Source: Fredinandcohnia aciditolerans (lineage in GTDB: Bacteria; Bacillota; Bacilli; Bacillales; Bacillaceae_L). Taken from it: a stretch of DNA of 64,000 bases. A program made the position numbers and the translations under genes. The DNA is taken from the NCBI GenBank assembly GCA_003640645.1, contig QGHH01000008.1, positions 62,001 through 126,000 of the forward strand. Reading direction: 5' to 3'. Below, piece after piece: positions 17,423 to 24,937 of the stretch. Below the pieces are notes generated by a model, which did no database searches, had not been told where the DNA came from, and saw only the letters and a list, made by a program, of their open reading frames with translations. How positions within the stretch are numbered: the first letter of the stretch is position 1; every line of letters starts with the position of its first letter.

Positions 17423-18652
17423 TTAACTATACATCCGATCAAGCTTTTGTACCTTCCCCTTTGTATAAACAAATACAAAAAGATACACGAACAATAGACC
17501 TACAACCAATAAAACGAATGTTGTCGAGATTTCAATTGTTAGTAAAAGGATTACTGTAAATAAAACACATTGAACAACTAGCAACTGGAATAGAAACTGC
17601 AAATAAGAGGCTAACTTCGATTCTTCACTTACCGGATATAATCGAACCCATATTTTCAAGCTATGATGTCTCCATAAAGTGATAAGCTGGTAGCCAGTTA
17701 AATACAAAAACAATATCATCACAAACGCTTTACCATATTGAAAAGGGACAAAATAAATAATCAATCCGCCAATGATGGTTAGCCTCGTATACATTCCTAA
17801 GTAGTCGCTTGTCCGCAGAAAGGTACGCGTATATAAATATCGAAATGTATTTTTCTTAGAGTATGAAATTAGACCGGTAACCCAGTTAAGCCAAGGTCGT
17901 TTTTTCACCTGCTCCTTTAGCTTAGGAACATCTGTGAATAAATTAGCAATTCGATAAAAAGTAAGCATTCTTTTTGACTCTAATTCGATTAATGTATTCC
18001 ATTTTAGACCTTTACCCTCGACTGCTTTATGAAAATAAAGAAGCAGCCCAAGCATGAGTATCACGACACAACCGATAAAAATGATCGATGCATCAGAAAA
18101 TAATAAATACATTAGCACGATATTTAAAATAAGCCTGATTACGTTGTCAGTATAATAAGTTGAGTTTTCTTGGTCATGCTGAGTTAACCATGTCATTAGC
18201 AAGTTCCACGCCTTGCTCAAAAGAACAATTACAAAGATTGCTACTAAGGACGAAAAGGTTTTATCTGTGACAGCAAGATATAAAGGTGCTGCAATCGCAA
18301 ACACAATTAATAATAAGTAAATTTGAGAAAACAAGCTATACCAAAATGCCTTTTGAAAATAAGAGGTTAACTTCGTTTCAATTGGCAATAAGAAAACAAG
18401 GTCTGGCTCTTTCACTAGAGTTTGAACCCGACTACTAGTCAATATAGCTCCTAAAGCAAGAGCAATAATAATCGCGTAAGGAAATTCCTTAGGAACATCC
18501 TGTAGCCAATAATTATAGTAGTATGCCCCTCCCCCACCTAAAAAGAGGAGAGCGATTAACAAATGGTCATTTAACATATATCGCAAATAACGGCTAATTT
18601 CCTTAAAATGTTGGACCTGGCGTTTTTTCCATAGTTCTTTGATATCAATCAT
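17423..18652 (-). CDS. ecsB: ABC transporter membrane subunit EcsB
   Basis: A 409-residue membrane protein with several hydrophobic helix pairs (around 30-50, 55-75, 100-140, 175-215 and 305-400) and a long basic linker, the layout of EcsB. It forms the membrane part of the Ecs ABC transporter, known in bacilli to influence secretion, regulated intramembrane proteolysis and competence. Its start overlaps the end of ecsA by eight bases, so translation is coupled; AAGGAAG inside ecsA serves as RBS. Confidence 0.94.
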   Translation of the reverse strand: MIDIKELWKKRQVQHFKEISRYLRYMLNDHLLIALLFLGGGGAYYYNYWLQDVPKEFPYAIIIALALGAILTSSRVQTLVKEPDLVFLLPIETKLTSYFQKAFWYSLFSQIYLLLIVFAIAAPLYLAVTDKTFSSLVAIFVIVLLSKAWNLLMTWLTQHDQENSTYYTDNVIRLILNIVLMYLLFSDASIIFIGCVVILMLGLLLYFHKAVEGKGLKWNTLIELESKRMLTFYRIANLFTDVPKLKEQVKKRPWLNWVTGLISYSKKNTFRYLYTRTFLRTSDYLGMYTRLTIIGGLIIYFVPFQYGKAFVMILFLYLTGYQLITLWRHHSLKIWVRLYPVSEESKLASYLQFLFQLLVVQCVLFTVILLLTIEISTTFVLLVVGLLFVYLFVFVYTKGKVQKLDRMYS

Positions 18653-19385
18653 TTTCTTCTTCCTTTGTCAGACTGATATAAATATCATCGAGTGATGCGT
18701 TCTCCATTTTGAATTGCCTGCGGAGATCTTCTAAGGCTCCTGAAGCCTTTACCTTTCCGTTATGTAAAATGATAAAGGAATCACAATACTTTTCTGCAGT
18801 CGCTAAAATATGGGTAGACATTAAAATGCCCGCACCTTGATTTTTCTTTTTATTCATTAGCTCTAACAAGGATTGAATACCAAGAGGATCTAAACCAACA
18901 AAAGGTTCATCTATGATATACACATCTGGATCAACTAAAAAGGCACACATAATCATGACTTTTTGCTTCATTCCTTTTGAGAAATGAGCTGGGAAAAACT
19001 TTACCTTTTTTTCCATTCGAAATTCTCTTAATAAAGGTTCAAGTCTTTCTTCAAAGACTTTCTTATCAAGTCCATAAGCCATTGCGGTTAATTCAAGATG
19101 TTCAAAAAGGGTTAACTCATCATAAAGAATTGGTGTTTCTGGAATAAAACTAAATTTGGATCGATAAGCTTCCATGTCCTCTTGAATCGTTTTCCCCTGA
19201 ATATGAATAGACCCTTTCTTTGGCTCCATTAATCCAATTATATGTTTAATTGTCGTGCTTTTCCCCGCACCGTTTAATCCGATTAATCCTACAATTTCGT
19301 TTTGATTAACTTTGAAGGAAACATCCTTAAGAACAGGATTTTTTGTGTAACCACCGGTTAGATTTTTTATCTCTAGTAGTGCCAT
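18645..19385 (-). CDS. ecsA: ABC transporter ATP-binding subunit EcsA
   Basis: A 246-residue nucleotide-binding domain. Walker A GLNGAGKST (36-44), signature FSKGMKQ (135-141) in place of LSGGQ, and Walker B VYIIDEP (155-161). It energises EcsB. RBS GAAGGGAG lies just before ATG 19385. The region immediately upstream holds a dispersed repeat, so the real promoter must lie within or beyond that repeat. Confidence 0.95.
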   Translation of the reverse strand: MALLEIKNLTGGYTKNPVLKDVSFKVNQNEIVGLIGLNGAGKSTTIKHIIGLMEPKKGSIHIQGKTIQEDMEAYRSKFSFIPETPILYDELTLFEHLELTAMAYGLDKKVFEERLEPLLREFRMEKKVKFFPAHFSKGMKQKVMIMCAFLVDPDVYIIDEPFVGLDPLGIQSLLELMNKKKNQGAGILMSTHILATAEKYCDSFIILHNGKVKASGALEDLRRQFKMENASLDDIYISLTKEEEND

Positions 19386-19428
19386 GTATAGCTCCCTTCT
19401 TATTATACAAGGATTTACTTTTTTTGAA

Positions 19429-19530
19429 GTCTAGCAACAAGCGCCATGGGCTCCAGGGCTTAAGCCATCGCTTCCTTCTTTTTTGCTCAGCTTAAGCTTG
19501 TCGCCTATCGCTGAGCGCCTTGCGCTTTTC
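19429..19530 (-). repeat. dispersed intergenic repeat, copy A
   Basis: Read on the minus strand it begins AAAAGCGCAAGGCGCT, contains GGCGACAAGCTTAAGC and GAAGGAAGCGATGG, and ends GCTAGAC, matching the pattern of copies at 22.9, 24.4 and 47.9 kb. It sits directly upstream of ecsA. No coding capacity is evident. Confidence 0.65.
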
Positions 19531-19574
19531 TTTTTATCATATCAAAAATTGCCATTTTTACATAGTTAAAAAAA

Positions 19575-19604
19575 TTGAATAGAACATTTTAAAACGGCCA
19601 TACT
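19575..19604 (+). promoter_or_regulatory. candidate promoter of the ecsA-hit repeat transcript
   Basis: TTGAAT (19575-19580) and CATACT (19599-19604) are 18 bases apart, a moderate SigA-like match placed just upstream of the first repeat unit. Transcription from here would end at the 19985-20026 terminator, making an RNA of about 410 bases. Confidence 0.4.
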
Positions 19605-19610
19605 AATTTT

Positions 19611-20026
19611 TGAAGAGGGCAAGTAAAAAAGCCTTTGATGTTAATCATCTACCTGGAATGAGGTGTTTGTTAAAGACAATATCCTTGTTTTAGACGACAG
19701 CTTTTTATACCTGTTATAAGGGGATGGTTACTTTGGGAAATGTGAGAATAAAGTAAGTTCGAAACAAATGACCCCTAACAAAATAACATTATTTTGTAAA
19801 TGAGGTGTTTGTTAAAGGCTACCTAGTCGCTTTATAAGTTGTATTAACTTATAAACATTAGACAAGGGGATGGTCCGCTTGAACTACGGAAATGACTCAC
19901 TCCATTAGATAAAGACTTTCATTCCTAAAAAAATGAGGTGTTTATCAAAGATACCGTTAACCTATAACAAGAAAGCCTTCTTCAAAAACAGGATGCATCC
20001 TTTGCGATCGCATCCTGTTTTCTTTT
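19611..20026 (+). ncRNA. putative repeat-containing RNA between ecsA and hit
   Basis: Three copies of AATGAGGTGTTTGTTAAAG (19657-19675, 19799-19817; third copy 19932-19950 with two changes) recur at 142 and 133 bases. After the first two, AAGGGGATGGT recurs at 19718-19728 and 19864-19874, 61 and 65 bases after block A. Unit 1 ends in a perfect 9-bp hairpin (19778-19797) and unit 2 contains another (19832-19854). The array closes with a strong terminator. Short frames beginning at the block ATGs differ in length and lack properly spaced RBSs, so I treat it as non-coding or leader RNA. I do not recognise it as any known riboswitch or T-box. On the minus strand the blocks read as C-rich, SD-complementary motifs, so the active strand is uncertain. 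Confidence 0.45.
19985..20026 (+). terminator. strong intrinsic terminator upstream of hit
   Basis: AAAACAGGATGC (19985-19996) pairs perfectly with GCATCCTGTTTT (20010-20021) and is followed by CTTTTT. It precedes the hit promoter, so it ends a separate transcript or attenuates read-through into hit. Confidence 0.85.
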
Positions 20027-20053
20027 TAAAAAATTGATTACAACATGAAAATT

Positions 20054-20081
20054 TTAACATCGTATGAACATGTGATAAAAT
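20054..20081 (+). promoter_or_regulatory. candidate SigA promoter of hit
   Basis: TTAACA (20054-20059) and TAAAAT (20076-20081) are 16 bases apart, about 40 bases before the hit start codon. Confidence 0.5.
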
Positions 20082-20120
20082 ACTAGTTATTAACTGAATT
20101 ATTGAAAGGAATGGACGTAA

Positions 20121-20549
20121 ATGAGTGATTGTATTTTTTGTAAAATCATCAATGGAGAAATTCCAAGCGCAAAGGTTTTTGAAAATGAACACGTGTATGC
20201 CTTCCTAGACATTAGCCAAGTATCGAAAGGTCATACTCTTGTTATCCCAAAAGTACATAAAGAAAATGTATTTGAATTAACGCCAGAAATTGCCCAAAAT
20301 ATCTTTGAAGTTGTACCATCTATTGCAAACGCAATAAAAAAAGAATTCAATCCAATCGGTATGAACCTTTTGCAAAATAACGGTGAGCACGCTGGACAAT
20401 CTGTATTCCACTTCCATTTACACCTTATTCCTCGTTATGGAAAAGGCGATGGCTTTGGCATCGTATGGAAGTCTCATGAAAGTCAATATGCATCCGATGA
20501 TTTAAAAAATATTGCCTCAAGCATTTCAAAATCAATTGAACAGAATTAA
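20121..20549 (+). CDS. hit: HIT family nucleotide-binding protein
   Basis: A 142-residue histidine-triad protein. Cys4 and Cys7 (CIFC) with later His residues suit a structural zinc site, and HFHLHLIPR near residue 99 is the HxHxH catalytic motif that hydrolyses or transfers nucleoside monophosphates. The length is standard. RBS AAAGGA precedes ATG 20121. Divergent from ecsA as in B. subtilis. Confidence 0.95.
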   Translation: MSDCIFCKIINGEIPSAKVFENEHVYAFLDISQVSKGHTLVIPKVHKENVFELTPEIAQNIFEVVPSIANAIKKEFNPIGMNLLQNNGEHAGQSVFHFHLHLIPRYGKGDGFGIVWKSHESQYASDDLKNIASSISKSIEQN

Positions 20550-20555
20550 CCCCTA

Positions 20556-20586
20556 AAAAGGCAAGACTTAGGTCTTGTCTTTCTTT
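20556..20586 (+). terminator. intrinsic terminator of hit
   Basis: GGCAAGAC and GTCTTGTC pair around TTAG, with A and T runs on both sides. Confidence 0.8.
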
Positions 20587-20698
20587 ATGTCGTGAAAGCG
20601 CTATTTCGTGTTTTTTCTAAAAATTTCACTTTTTTTTTCATAAAAACATGATAAGATAACTTTATTCAACTAAAGCGACAAAATAGGAGGATTCAATT

Positions 20699-21781
20699 AT
20701 GCAACGAGCTTACAATTTTAATGCCGGTCCCTCTGCTCTTCCAATTGAAGTTTTAAATCGAGCACAAGCAGAACTGAATAATTTCAAAGGAACTGGCATG
20801 TCTGTAATGGAATTAAGCCATCGAAGTAAGGAATATGATCAAGTACATCAACAAGCCATTTCTGATTTACGTAGTCTCATGCGAATTCCTGATGACTACC
20901 AAGTATTATTTTTACAAGGTGGCGCAAGTTTACAATTCTCCATGATTCCTATGAACTTTCTCACTCCAGGTAAAAAAGGTGACTACATCTTAACTGGTTC
21001 TTGGTCACAAAAGGCACTTGATGAGGCAAAGAAACTTGGTGAAACCAATATAGTCGCATCCAGTAAAGAAGATAAATACAATTACATCCCTGAAATAGGT
21101 GCGAACACTCATTCAGAGAACTCAGCTTATGTTCACATCACATCAAACAACACCATATATGGTACACAATGGGAAAAGTACCCTACCTATACAAATGTGC
21201 CATTAATTGCAGATATGTCCAGTGATATTTTATGTAGAGAAATTAATGTAGAACAATTTGGGATGATCTATGCTGGTGCTCAAAAAAATCTTGGTCCATC
21301 TGGTGTAACCGTTGCTATTATTAAAGATTCCTTATTAAAAGAAGGCAATAGCAATCTACCTACCATGTTGGATTACAAAACACATGTAAATTCTAATTCA
21401 CTTTATAATACACCACCTACTTTTTCAATTTACATGCTTTCGCTTGTGCTTGAATGGGTCAAAGAGCAAGGTGGCGTTCCTGCAATTGAAGCGAAGAATA
21501 ATGAAAAAGCAGCTCTTTTATACCAGACAATTGATGAATCTGATGGTTTCTATAAAGCTCATGCTAAAAAAGGCAGTCGTTCCACGATGAATGTATCATA
21601 CACACTTCCAAGCGAAGAGCTTACTAAAAAGTTTTTAATAAAAGCTAAGGAAAAAGGTTTCGTAGGGTTAAATGGACATCGCTCTATCGGTGGGTGCCGT
21701 GCTTCCATATACAATGCGGTACCTTATGAGTCTGTTGAAGCCCTCGCTTTATTTATGAAGGCATTTAAATCAGATAATTAG
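20699..21781 (+). CDS. serC: phosphoserine aminotransferase
   Basis: A 360-residue class V PLP aminotransferase. NFNAGPSALP opens the protein, and AGAQKNLGPSG (193-203) carries the PLP-binding Lys196. It converts 3-phosphohydroxypyruvate to phosphoserine in serine synthesis and also serves vitamin B6 synthesis in some bacteria. The length fits the family. RBS AGGAGG precedes ATG 20699. The next gene, trpP, follows after 118 bases. Confidence 0.96.
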   Translation: MQRAYNFNAGPSALPIEVLNRAQAELNNFKGTGMSVMELSHRSKEYDQVHQQAISDLRSLMRIPDDYQVLFLQGGASLQFSMIPMNFLTPGKKGDYILTGSWSQKALDEAKKLGETNIVASSKEDKYNYIPEIGANTHSENSAYVHITSNNTIYGTQWEKYPTYTNVPLIADMSSDILCREINVEQFGMIYAGAQKNLGPSGVTVAIIKDSLLKEGNSNLPTMLDYKTHVNSNSLYNTPPTFSIYMLSLVLEWVKEQGGVPAIEAKNNEKAALLYQTIDESDGFYKAHAKKGSRSTMNVSYTLPSEELTKKFLIKAKEKGFVGLNGHRSIGGCRASIYNAVPYESVEALALFMKAFKSDN

Positions 21782-21869
21782 AACTGTAAATTGGTCTAAT
21801 AGTCTGATATACTGATAGATAAGATTCTTGCAATAGGCAATGAGTGCACTATTGGAGAATCCAAAAATA

Positions 21870-21897
21870 TAGCTTAGAAAAGCTGAGGAGAGATGAG
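21870..21897 (+). promoter_or_regulatory. TRAP-type binding site over the trpP ribosome-binding site
   Basis: Six triplets TAG, TAG, AAG, GAG, GAG, GAG occur at 21870, 21875, 21880, 21885, 21890 and 21895, exactly five bases apart, ending two bases before the ATG and covering the SD GAGGAG. Further TAG triplets follow in the first codons. This is the NAG-N2 register bound by the tryptophan-activated 11-mer TRAP (MtrB). Bound TRAP would hide the SD, as established for trpP in B. subtilis. The mtrB gene is not in this window. Confidence 0.8.
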
Positions 21898-21899
21898 AA

Positions 21900-22418
21900 A
21901 TGAATACAAAAGTTTTAGTATTTTTAGCATTATTAGTTGGAATGGGTGCTGTACTGCACACAGTTATGCCGGGAATTTACCTAGGTATGAAGCCTGACTT
22001 ATTGTTAATCTTCATGTTTTTAGGAATTATGTTATTCCCTGAAAAGAAATACGTATTGCTTGTAGCAATTGTCGGCGGTGTGATTTCTGCATTGACAACA
22101 ACCTTCCCAGGTGGTCAAATTGCGAACCCTGTCGATAAATTAGTATCAGCATTCGTATTCTATGGCATGTTTACAGTTGCAAGAAAGCAGACACAATCAC
22201 TAGTAATGGTATGTGCTATTACTGCAGTAGGAATTTTAGTTTCTGGATTTGTTTTCTTAAACACTGCACTAATAATTGCTGGTCTACCTGGAACATTCAT
22301 CGGATTGTTCATTGGTGTAGTCATCCCAGCAACTGTAATGGGCACAATTGCAATGGCGATTATTTATCCAGTTGCACAACAAATTATTAGACGTACAAAC
22401 TTTACAGTTAGTGCATAA
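21900..22418 (+). CDS. trpP: tryptophan transporter TrpP
   Basis: A 172-residue membrane protein with about five or six helices, matching TrpP (YhaG) in length and in motifs such as GMKPDLLLIFMFLGIMLFPE and FPGGQIANPVDK. It imports tryptophan. The gene follows serC, as in B. subtilis, and carries a TRAP-type triplet array over its RBS, which itself supports the function. A terminator follows at 22431. Confidence 0.93.
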   Translation: MNTKVLVFLALLVGMGAVLHTVMPGIYLGMKPDLLLIFMFLGIMLFPEKKYVLLVAIVGGVISALTTTFPGGQIANPVDKLVSAFVFYGMFTVARKQTQSLVMVCAITAVGILVSGFVFLNTALIIAGLPGTFIGLFIGVVIPATVMGTIAMAIIYPVAQQIIRRTNFTVSA

Positions 22419-22430
22419 TCATGAATCACC

Positions 22431-22462
22431 GGTGTCCGACTTATTGGCGGGCACCCTTTTTC
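22431..22462 (+). terminator. intrinsic terminator of trpP
   Basis: GGTGTCCG pairs with CGGGCACC (one G/T pair) and is followed by CTTTTT. Confidence 0.8.
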
Positions 22463-22676
22463 TGTCCAATTTTTGTAAAATAGTTAAAATCGATAGAACT
22501 GAAGTAAAACTGATAGAATGAAAATATATAATTTATAGAAAAGAAATAATGTCGGTAGAATCAAGTGATCCATCGTTCCTACACCTCATCTCCATCAAAA
22601 ATCTATGAAAATAAGTGATATCTAGTCATTTCTCATCATATAGTAGAAGTAAAAAGTGGGACAAGGAGTGGAATCT

Positions 22677-22874
22677 ATGTTAACAGTACCTTGGTTTGTA
22701 TATGTAGCGTTATTTGGAGTTCTTTTTAGTGCATATATGGTGATTAGGACGTCTAGAGAGGAAAAGAAGATTGAAGACTCCTATATTGAACAAGAAGGTA
22801 ATGTATATATCGAACGTATGAATAGCGAAAAAGAAAAACGTTCTAAGCAAATGAATAAACCAGAGGCCATGTAG
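22677..22874 (+). CDS. yhaL: sporulation protein YhaL
   Basis: A 65-residue protein: one N-terminal membrane helix (WFVYVALFGVLFSAYMVI) followed by a charged helix rich in Glu and Lys. This is the YhaL layout, and prsA is next door as in B. subtilis. A GTG at 22656 also opens the frame, but AAGGAG at 22663-22668 is eight bases from ATG 22677, which I chose. An ATATC-N14-CATATAGT pattern upstream could be a mother-cell sigma promoter, weakly supported. Confidence 0.85.
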   Translation: MLTVPWFVYVALFGVLFSAYMVIRTSREEKKIEDSYIEQEGNVYIERMNSEKEKRSKQMNKPEAM

Positions 22875-22880
22875 AAGTCG

Positions 22881-23057
22881 AAAAGCGCAAATGCCTTGTA
22901 AGACGAACATCGACTAACTACGACTGCCACGTCCTGTAGCAAACGTCGATGTCTGTGCAAGTCCGACAAGCATAAGAAAAGCCGGCTGGAAGGATGCCTC
23001 TTATCCTTCTTGCCGGCTTGGCTAGACCAGAGAGGGACTACACTCTGGAGCTAGACA
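22881..23057 (+). repeat. dispersed intergenic repeat, copy B
   Basis: It begins AAAAGCGCAA, contains a hairpin ACATCGAC/GTCGATGT (22907-22914 and 22945-22952) with CACGTCCTGT in its loop, then GTCCGACAAGC, a long stem with AGCCGGC/GCCGGCT and AAGGAT/ATCCTT, then GGCTAGACCAGAGAG and the end GAGCTAGACA. The same landmarks recur in copies C and D. Confidence 0.75.
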
Positions 23058-23061
23058 ATAT

Positions 23062-23090
23062 AAAAAGGACCGTTTAAAAACGGTCCTTTC
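23062..23090 (-). terminator. intrinsic terminator of prsA
   Basis: AAAGGACCGTTT pairs with the complementary arm ending ACGGTCCTTT, followed on the minus strand by T residues. Confidence 0.85.
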
Positions 23091-23093
23091 TCA

Positions 23094-23948
23094 TTATTCT
23101 GCAGCAGGCGCTTCAAACAAATCTTTAAAATCTTTATCTTTAATTTTTACATCTGCATTATCAATTGCTTTGTCTAAAGCAGTTTGAAGTGCAGCTTGGT
23201 CTGCTTGAAGTAAAGCCTTACGAATCTCGTCCTTTTTCTCTTGTTCCATCTTATCGAAACCTTCAGTTGTTCCAGTTACTTTAATGATGTGATAACCGAA
23301 TTGTGACTCAACAATATCACTTGTTTCGCCTTCTTTAAGAGTAAAGGCAACTTCTTCAAATTCAGGAACCATACGTCCTTTTCCAAACCAACCAAGGTCC
23401 CCGCCATTTTGAGCAGAACCATCTTCAGAATATTCCTTTGCTACATCTTCGAATTTTTCACCTTTGTCAAGCTTAGCCTTCGCTTCTTCAATTTTCTTTT
23501 TAGCGTCTGCTTTTTGCTCTTCTGTTGCATCCTGTGGAACTTGAGCTAAAATGTGGCTTGCTTTAACCACTTCGCCTTCTTTTACTTCAACTTCTTCCAA
23601 TGCAGCTTTTTCTTTTAACATGTCTGACTTAAGAAGTTCGCGTACGAATTCCTCACCATTTTGCTCAACAATGGCATCAAACTGAGCACCTAGAGCAGCT
23701 TGCATTTCTTCATATTTTGCATCTATTTCTTTATCTGTTACTTCATATTTCTCTGATAATACTTTAGTATAAACTAAATCTTTAAGGATCACTGCGCCTG
23801 CTTGATCCTTCATGGCATTATATAATTCGTCTTTTGTAACATTTCCAGCTTTTGTTTCTACAAGTACTGCTGAATCGTCGGCATTGTTACATGCACTTAG
23901 ACCAAGAATACCTACAGCAGCAGTTAAAGCAATTATTGATTTTTTCAT
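23094..23948 (-). CDS. prsA: foldase lipoprotein PrsA (peptidyl-prolyl isomerase)
   Basis: A 284-residue lipoprotein. Lipobox LSAC puts the lipid on Cys20. The parvulin (PpiC) domain spans about 129-226, with [25 protein letters not shown] and [10 protein letters not shown] visible. PrsA folds exported proteins outside the membrane and is essential in B. subtilis. The frame opens further up, but AGGAG eight bases before ATG 23948 and the signal peptide at that point decide the start. Confidence 0.96.
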   Translation of the reverse strand: MKKSIIALTAAVGILGLSACNNADDSAVLVETKAGNVTKDELYNAMKDQAGAVILKDLVYTKVLSEKYEVTDKEIDAKYEEMQAALGAQFDAIVEQNGEEFVRELLKSDMLKEKAALEEVEVKEGEVVKASHILAQVPQDATEEQKADAKKKIEEAKAKLDKGEKFEDVAKEYSEDGSAQNGGDLGWFGKGRMVPEFEEVAFTLKEGETSDIVESQFGYHIIKVTGTTEGFDKMEQEKKDEIRKALLQADQAALQTALDKAIDNADVKIKDKDFKDLFEAPAAE

Positions 23949-24252
23949 TACACACACTCCTACTATGTACAATTTTTATATACGGTTTGTCCAAGGGTAC
24001 AAAAATTACTATAACATACTTTTAAAAAAGAAAGAAAACATTTTCGCAAGATTATTCAAAAATCTGGGACATTCGCACAGTCATATAGGCTTTATGCGAA
24101 TAGGATATAGTGAACTGAATAAAAGGCTTTTGCCTTTCAAGTTCAAAAGTTTAGTTGATTGTGAAAAAGAATTCCTAAAGGCGTGACAATCGCCTATTCG
24201 TTCACAAATGATTTCGCATAAAATACCGTACTAAGATATAGGAGGTGTAACT
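23949..24252. other. 304-base prsA-micro-protein divergent region
   Basis: No gene is seen. It holds the upstream region of prsA (TATAGT on the minus strand with a poor -35), inverted arms ATTCGCA/TGCGAAT near 24070-24100, CGAATAGG pairing with CCTATTCG about 90 bases later, and a hairpin AAAGGC-TTTT-GCCTTT near 24120-24135. CATAAAATA just before the micro-protein gene fits a SigK -10 element, though no matching -35 was found. Confidence 0.5.
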
Positions 24253-24336
24253 ATGAGTCACGGATACGCTGGTGGATTCGCGCTAATTGTCGTGTTATTC
24301 ATCCTTCTAATCATCGTTGGTGCTGCTTGGTTCTAA
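24253..24336 (+). CDS. YjcZ-family sporulation micro-protein (27 aa)
   Basis: The frame from ATG 24253 to TAA 24336 encodes 27 residues: a short polar start MSHGYAGG followed by one membrane helix (FALIVVLFILLIIVGAAWF). This is the typical YjcZ/tiny-transmembrane family of bacilli, often several copies per genome and linked with sporulation. A perfect GGAGGTG lies six bases upstream. The helix sequence is strongly family-like, so I am confident it is a gene despite its size. Confidence 0.88.
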   Translation: MSHGYAGGFALIVVLFILLIIVGAAWF

Positions 24337-24342
24337 GAAAAG

Positions 24343-24564
24343 CTTAGCTTATTGATTGTCCACGTTAGTCACGTCCTGTTGCTAACGTGGACGTCAGCAC
24401 TTCCTCGAAAATGCTTTGCATTTTCTTCGTGCGTTGTATATGCTCCCAGCCTTTCTTGTCCTGTGAAAGTCCGACAAGCAAAAGAAAAGCTAGCTAGAAG
24501 GATGCCTTTTATCCTTATTGACAGTTGACTTGACCAGAGAGGGGCTTGGGCCATTTAGCTAGAA
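24343..24564 (+). repeat. dispersed intergenic repeat, copy C
   Basis: It contains a perfect 9-bp hairpin CCACGTTAG/CTAACGTGG (24360-24390) with CACGTCCTGT in the loop, then AAGTCCGACAAGC, GAAGGATGCCT-TTATCCTT, TTGACCAGAGAGG and AGCTAGA, the same order as copy B. The CTTCCTCGAAAATGC stretch between is specific to this copy. Confidence 0.75.
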
Positions 24565-24587
24565 AAAATAAAAACATTCTCAAAAAA

Positions 24588-24623
24588 GAAAAAGGATGGC
24601 CGAAAAATCGGTCATCCTTTTTC
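24588..24623 (-). terminator. intrinsic terminator of the 59-aa membrane protein gene
   Basis: AAAAAGGATG and CATCCTTTTT arms with inner CCGA/TCGG pairs, four bases past the stop codon, T run on both strands. Confidence 0.85.
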
Positions 24624-24626
24624 CTT

Positions 24627-24806
24627 TTACGTAAACAAGACCTCTACATAGGAGGAAATAAGTAAAATGGTAATCAAAATATTAATTGTTCGATAAACTT
24701 TTGGCTGGCGGTCATCAGGAATTTCTTTTTGCTCACATAGCCGGTAAGTCATTTGATTAATGTAAAACAAAATAAAAGCAGCAAATGGAATATAAAATAA
24801 GAGCAC
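24627..24806 (-). CDS. small two-helix membrane protein (59 aa)
   Basis: A frame from GTG 24806 to TAA 24627 encodes 59 residues with two hydrophobic segments (about 1-17 and 39-58) separated by a charged loop QMTYRLCEQKEIPDDRQPK. GGGGGG seven bases before the GTG and a strong terminator directly after the stop support it as a real gene. In B. subtilis the place between prsA and yhaJ is held by the small gene yhaK; whether this is its orthologue I cannot tell. Function unknown. Confidence 0.75.
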   Translation of the reverse strand: MLLFYIPFAAFILFYINQMTYRLCEQKEIPDDRQPKVYRTINILITILLISSYVEVLFT

Positions 24807-24897
24807 TCCTCATCCCCCCATCTAAAATCAAATATGCCGTAGCATTTTTTCCCCTAGATTTGTTCAATCATGAAAATCTAAGACTCCTAGAAGGCTC

Positions 24898-24937
24898 AAC
24901 TTTATTCATTACTCCAAAATTTCATAAGAATAAAGTT
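24898..24937 (-). terminator. stem-loop at the end of the DUF3267 gene, also a TIR-type repeat
   Basis: AACTTTATTC (24898-24907) pairs perfectly with GAATAAAGTT (24928-24937), which overlaps the stop codon. The same arm sequence recurs at 45.1 and 56.6 kb, so it is either a terminator or a short copy of that repeat. Confidence 0.5.

Larger units (their letters stand above)
19386..20120. other. 735-base ecsA-hit intergenic region
   Basis: This divergent gap has no convincing protein gene. From left to right it holds a dispersed repeat (19429-19530), a candidate plus-strand promoter (19575-19604), three copies of a block A motif and two of a block B motif arranged as tandem units of about 140 bases (19657-19984), a strong terminator (19985-20026) and the hit promoter (20054-20081). 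The terminator shows that something other than hit is transcribed on the plus strand here. Confidence 0.8.

Noticed and set aside
19391-19407. TATAAT on the minus strand as the ecsA promoter
   Set aside because: Its start point would fall inside the ecsA RBS, leaving no usable leader.
19657-19984. Set of short peptide genes (frames starting MRCLLK and MVTL/MVRL)
   Set aside because: Frames differ in length and sequence after the first few codons. SDs are absent or touch the ATG; repeat conservation does not follow codon pattern.
19611-20120. T-box or tandem glycine riboswitch upstream of hit
   Set aside because: No T-box GGGTGGNACC or glycine-riboswitch core is present, and hit is not an expected target of either.
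20589-20606. cre site before serC
   Set aside because: TGAAAGCGCTATTT misses the consensus at the CA end by two bases, and serC is not an expected CcpA target.
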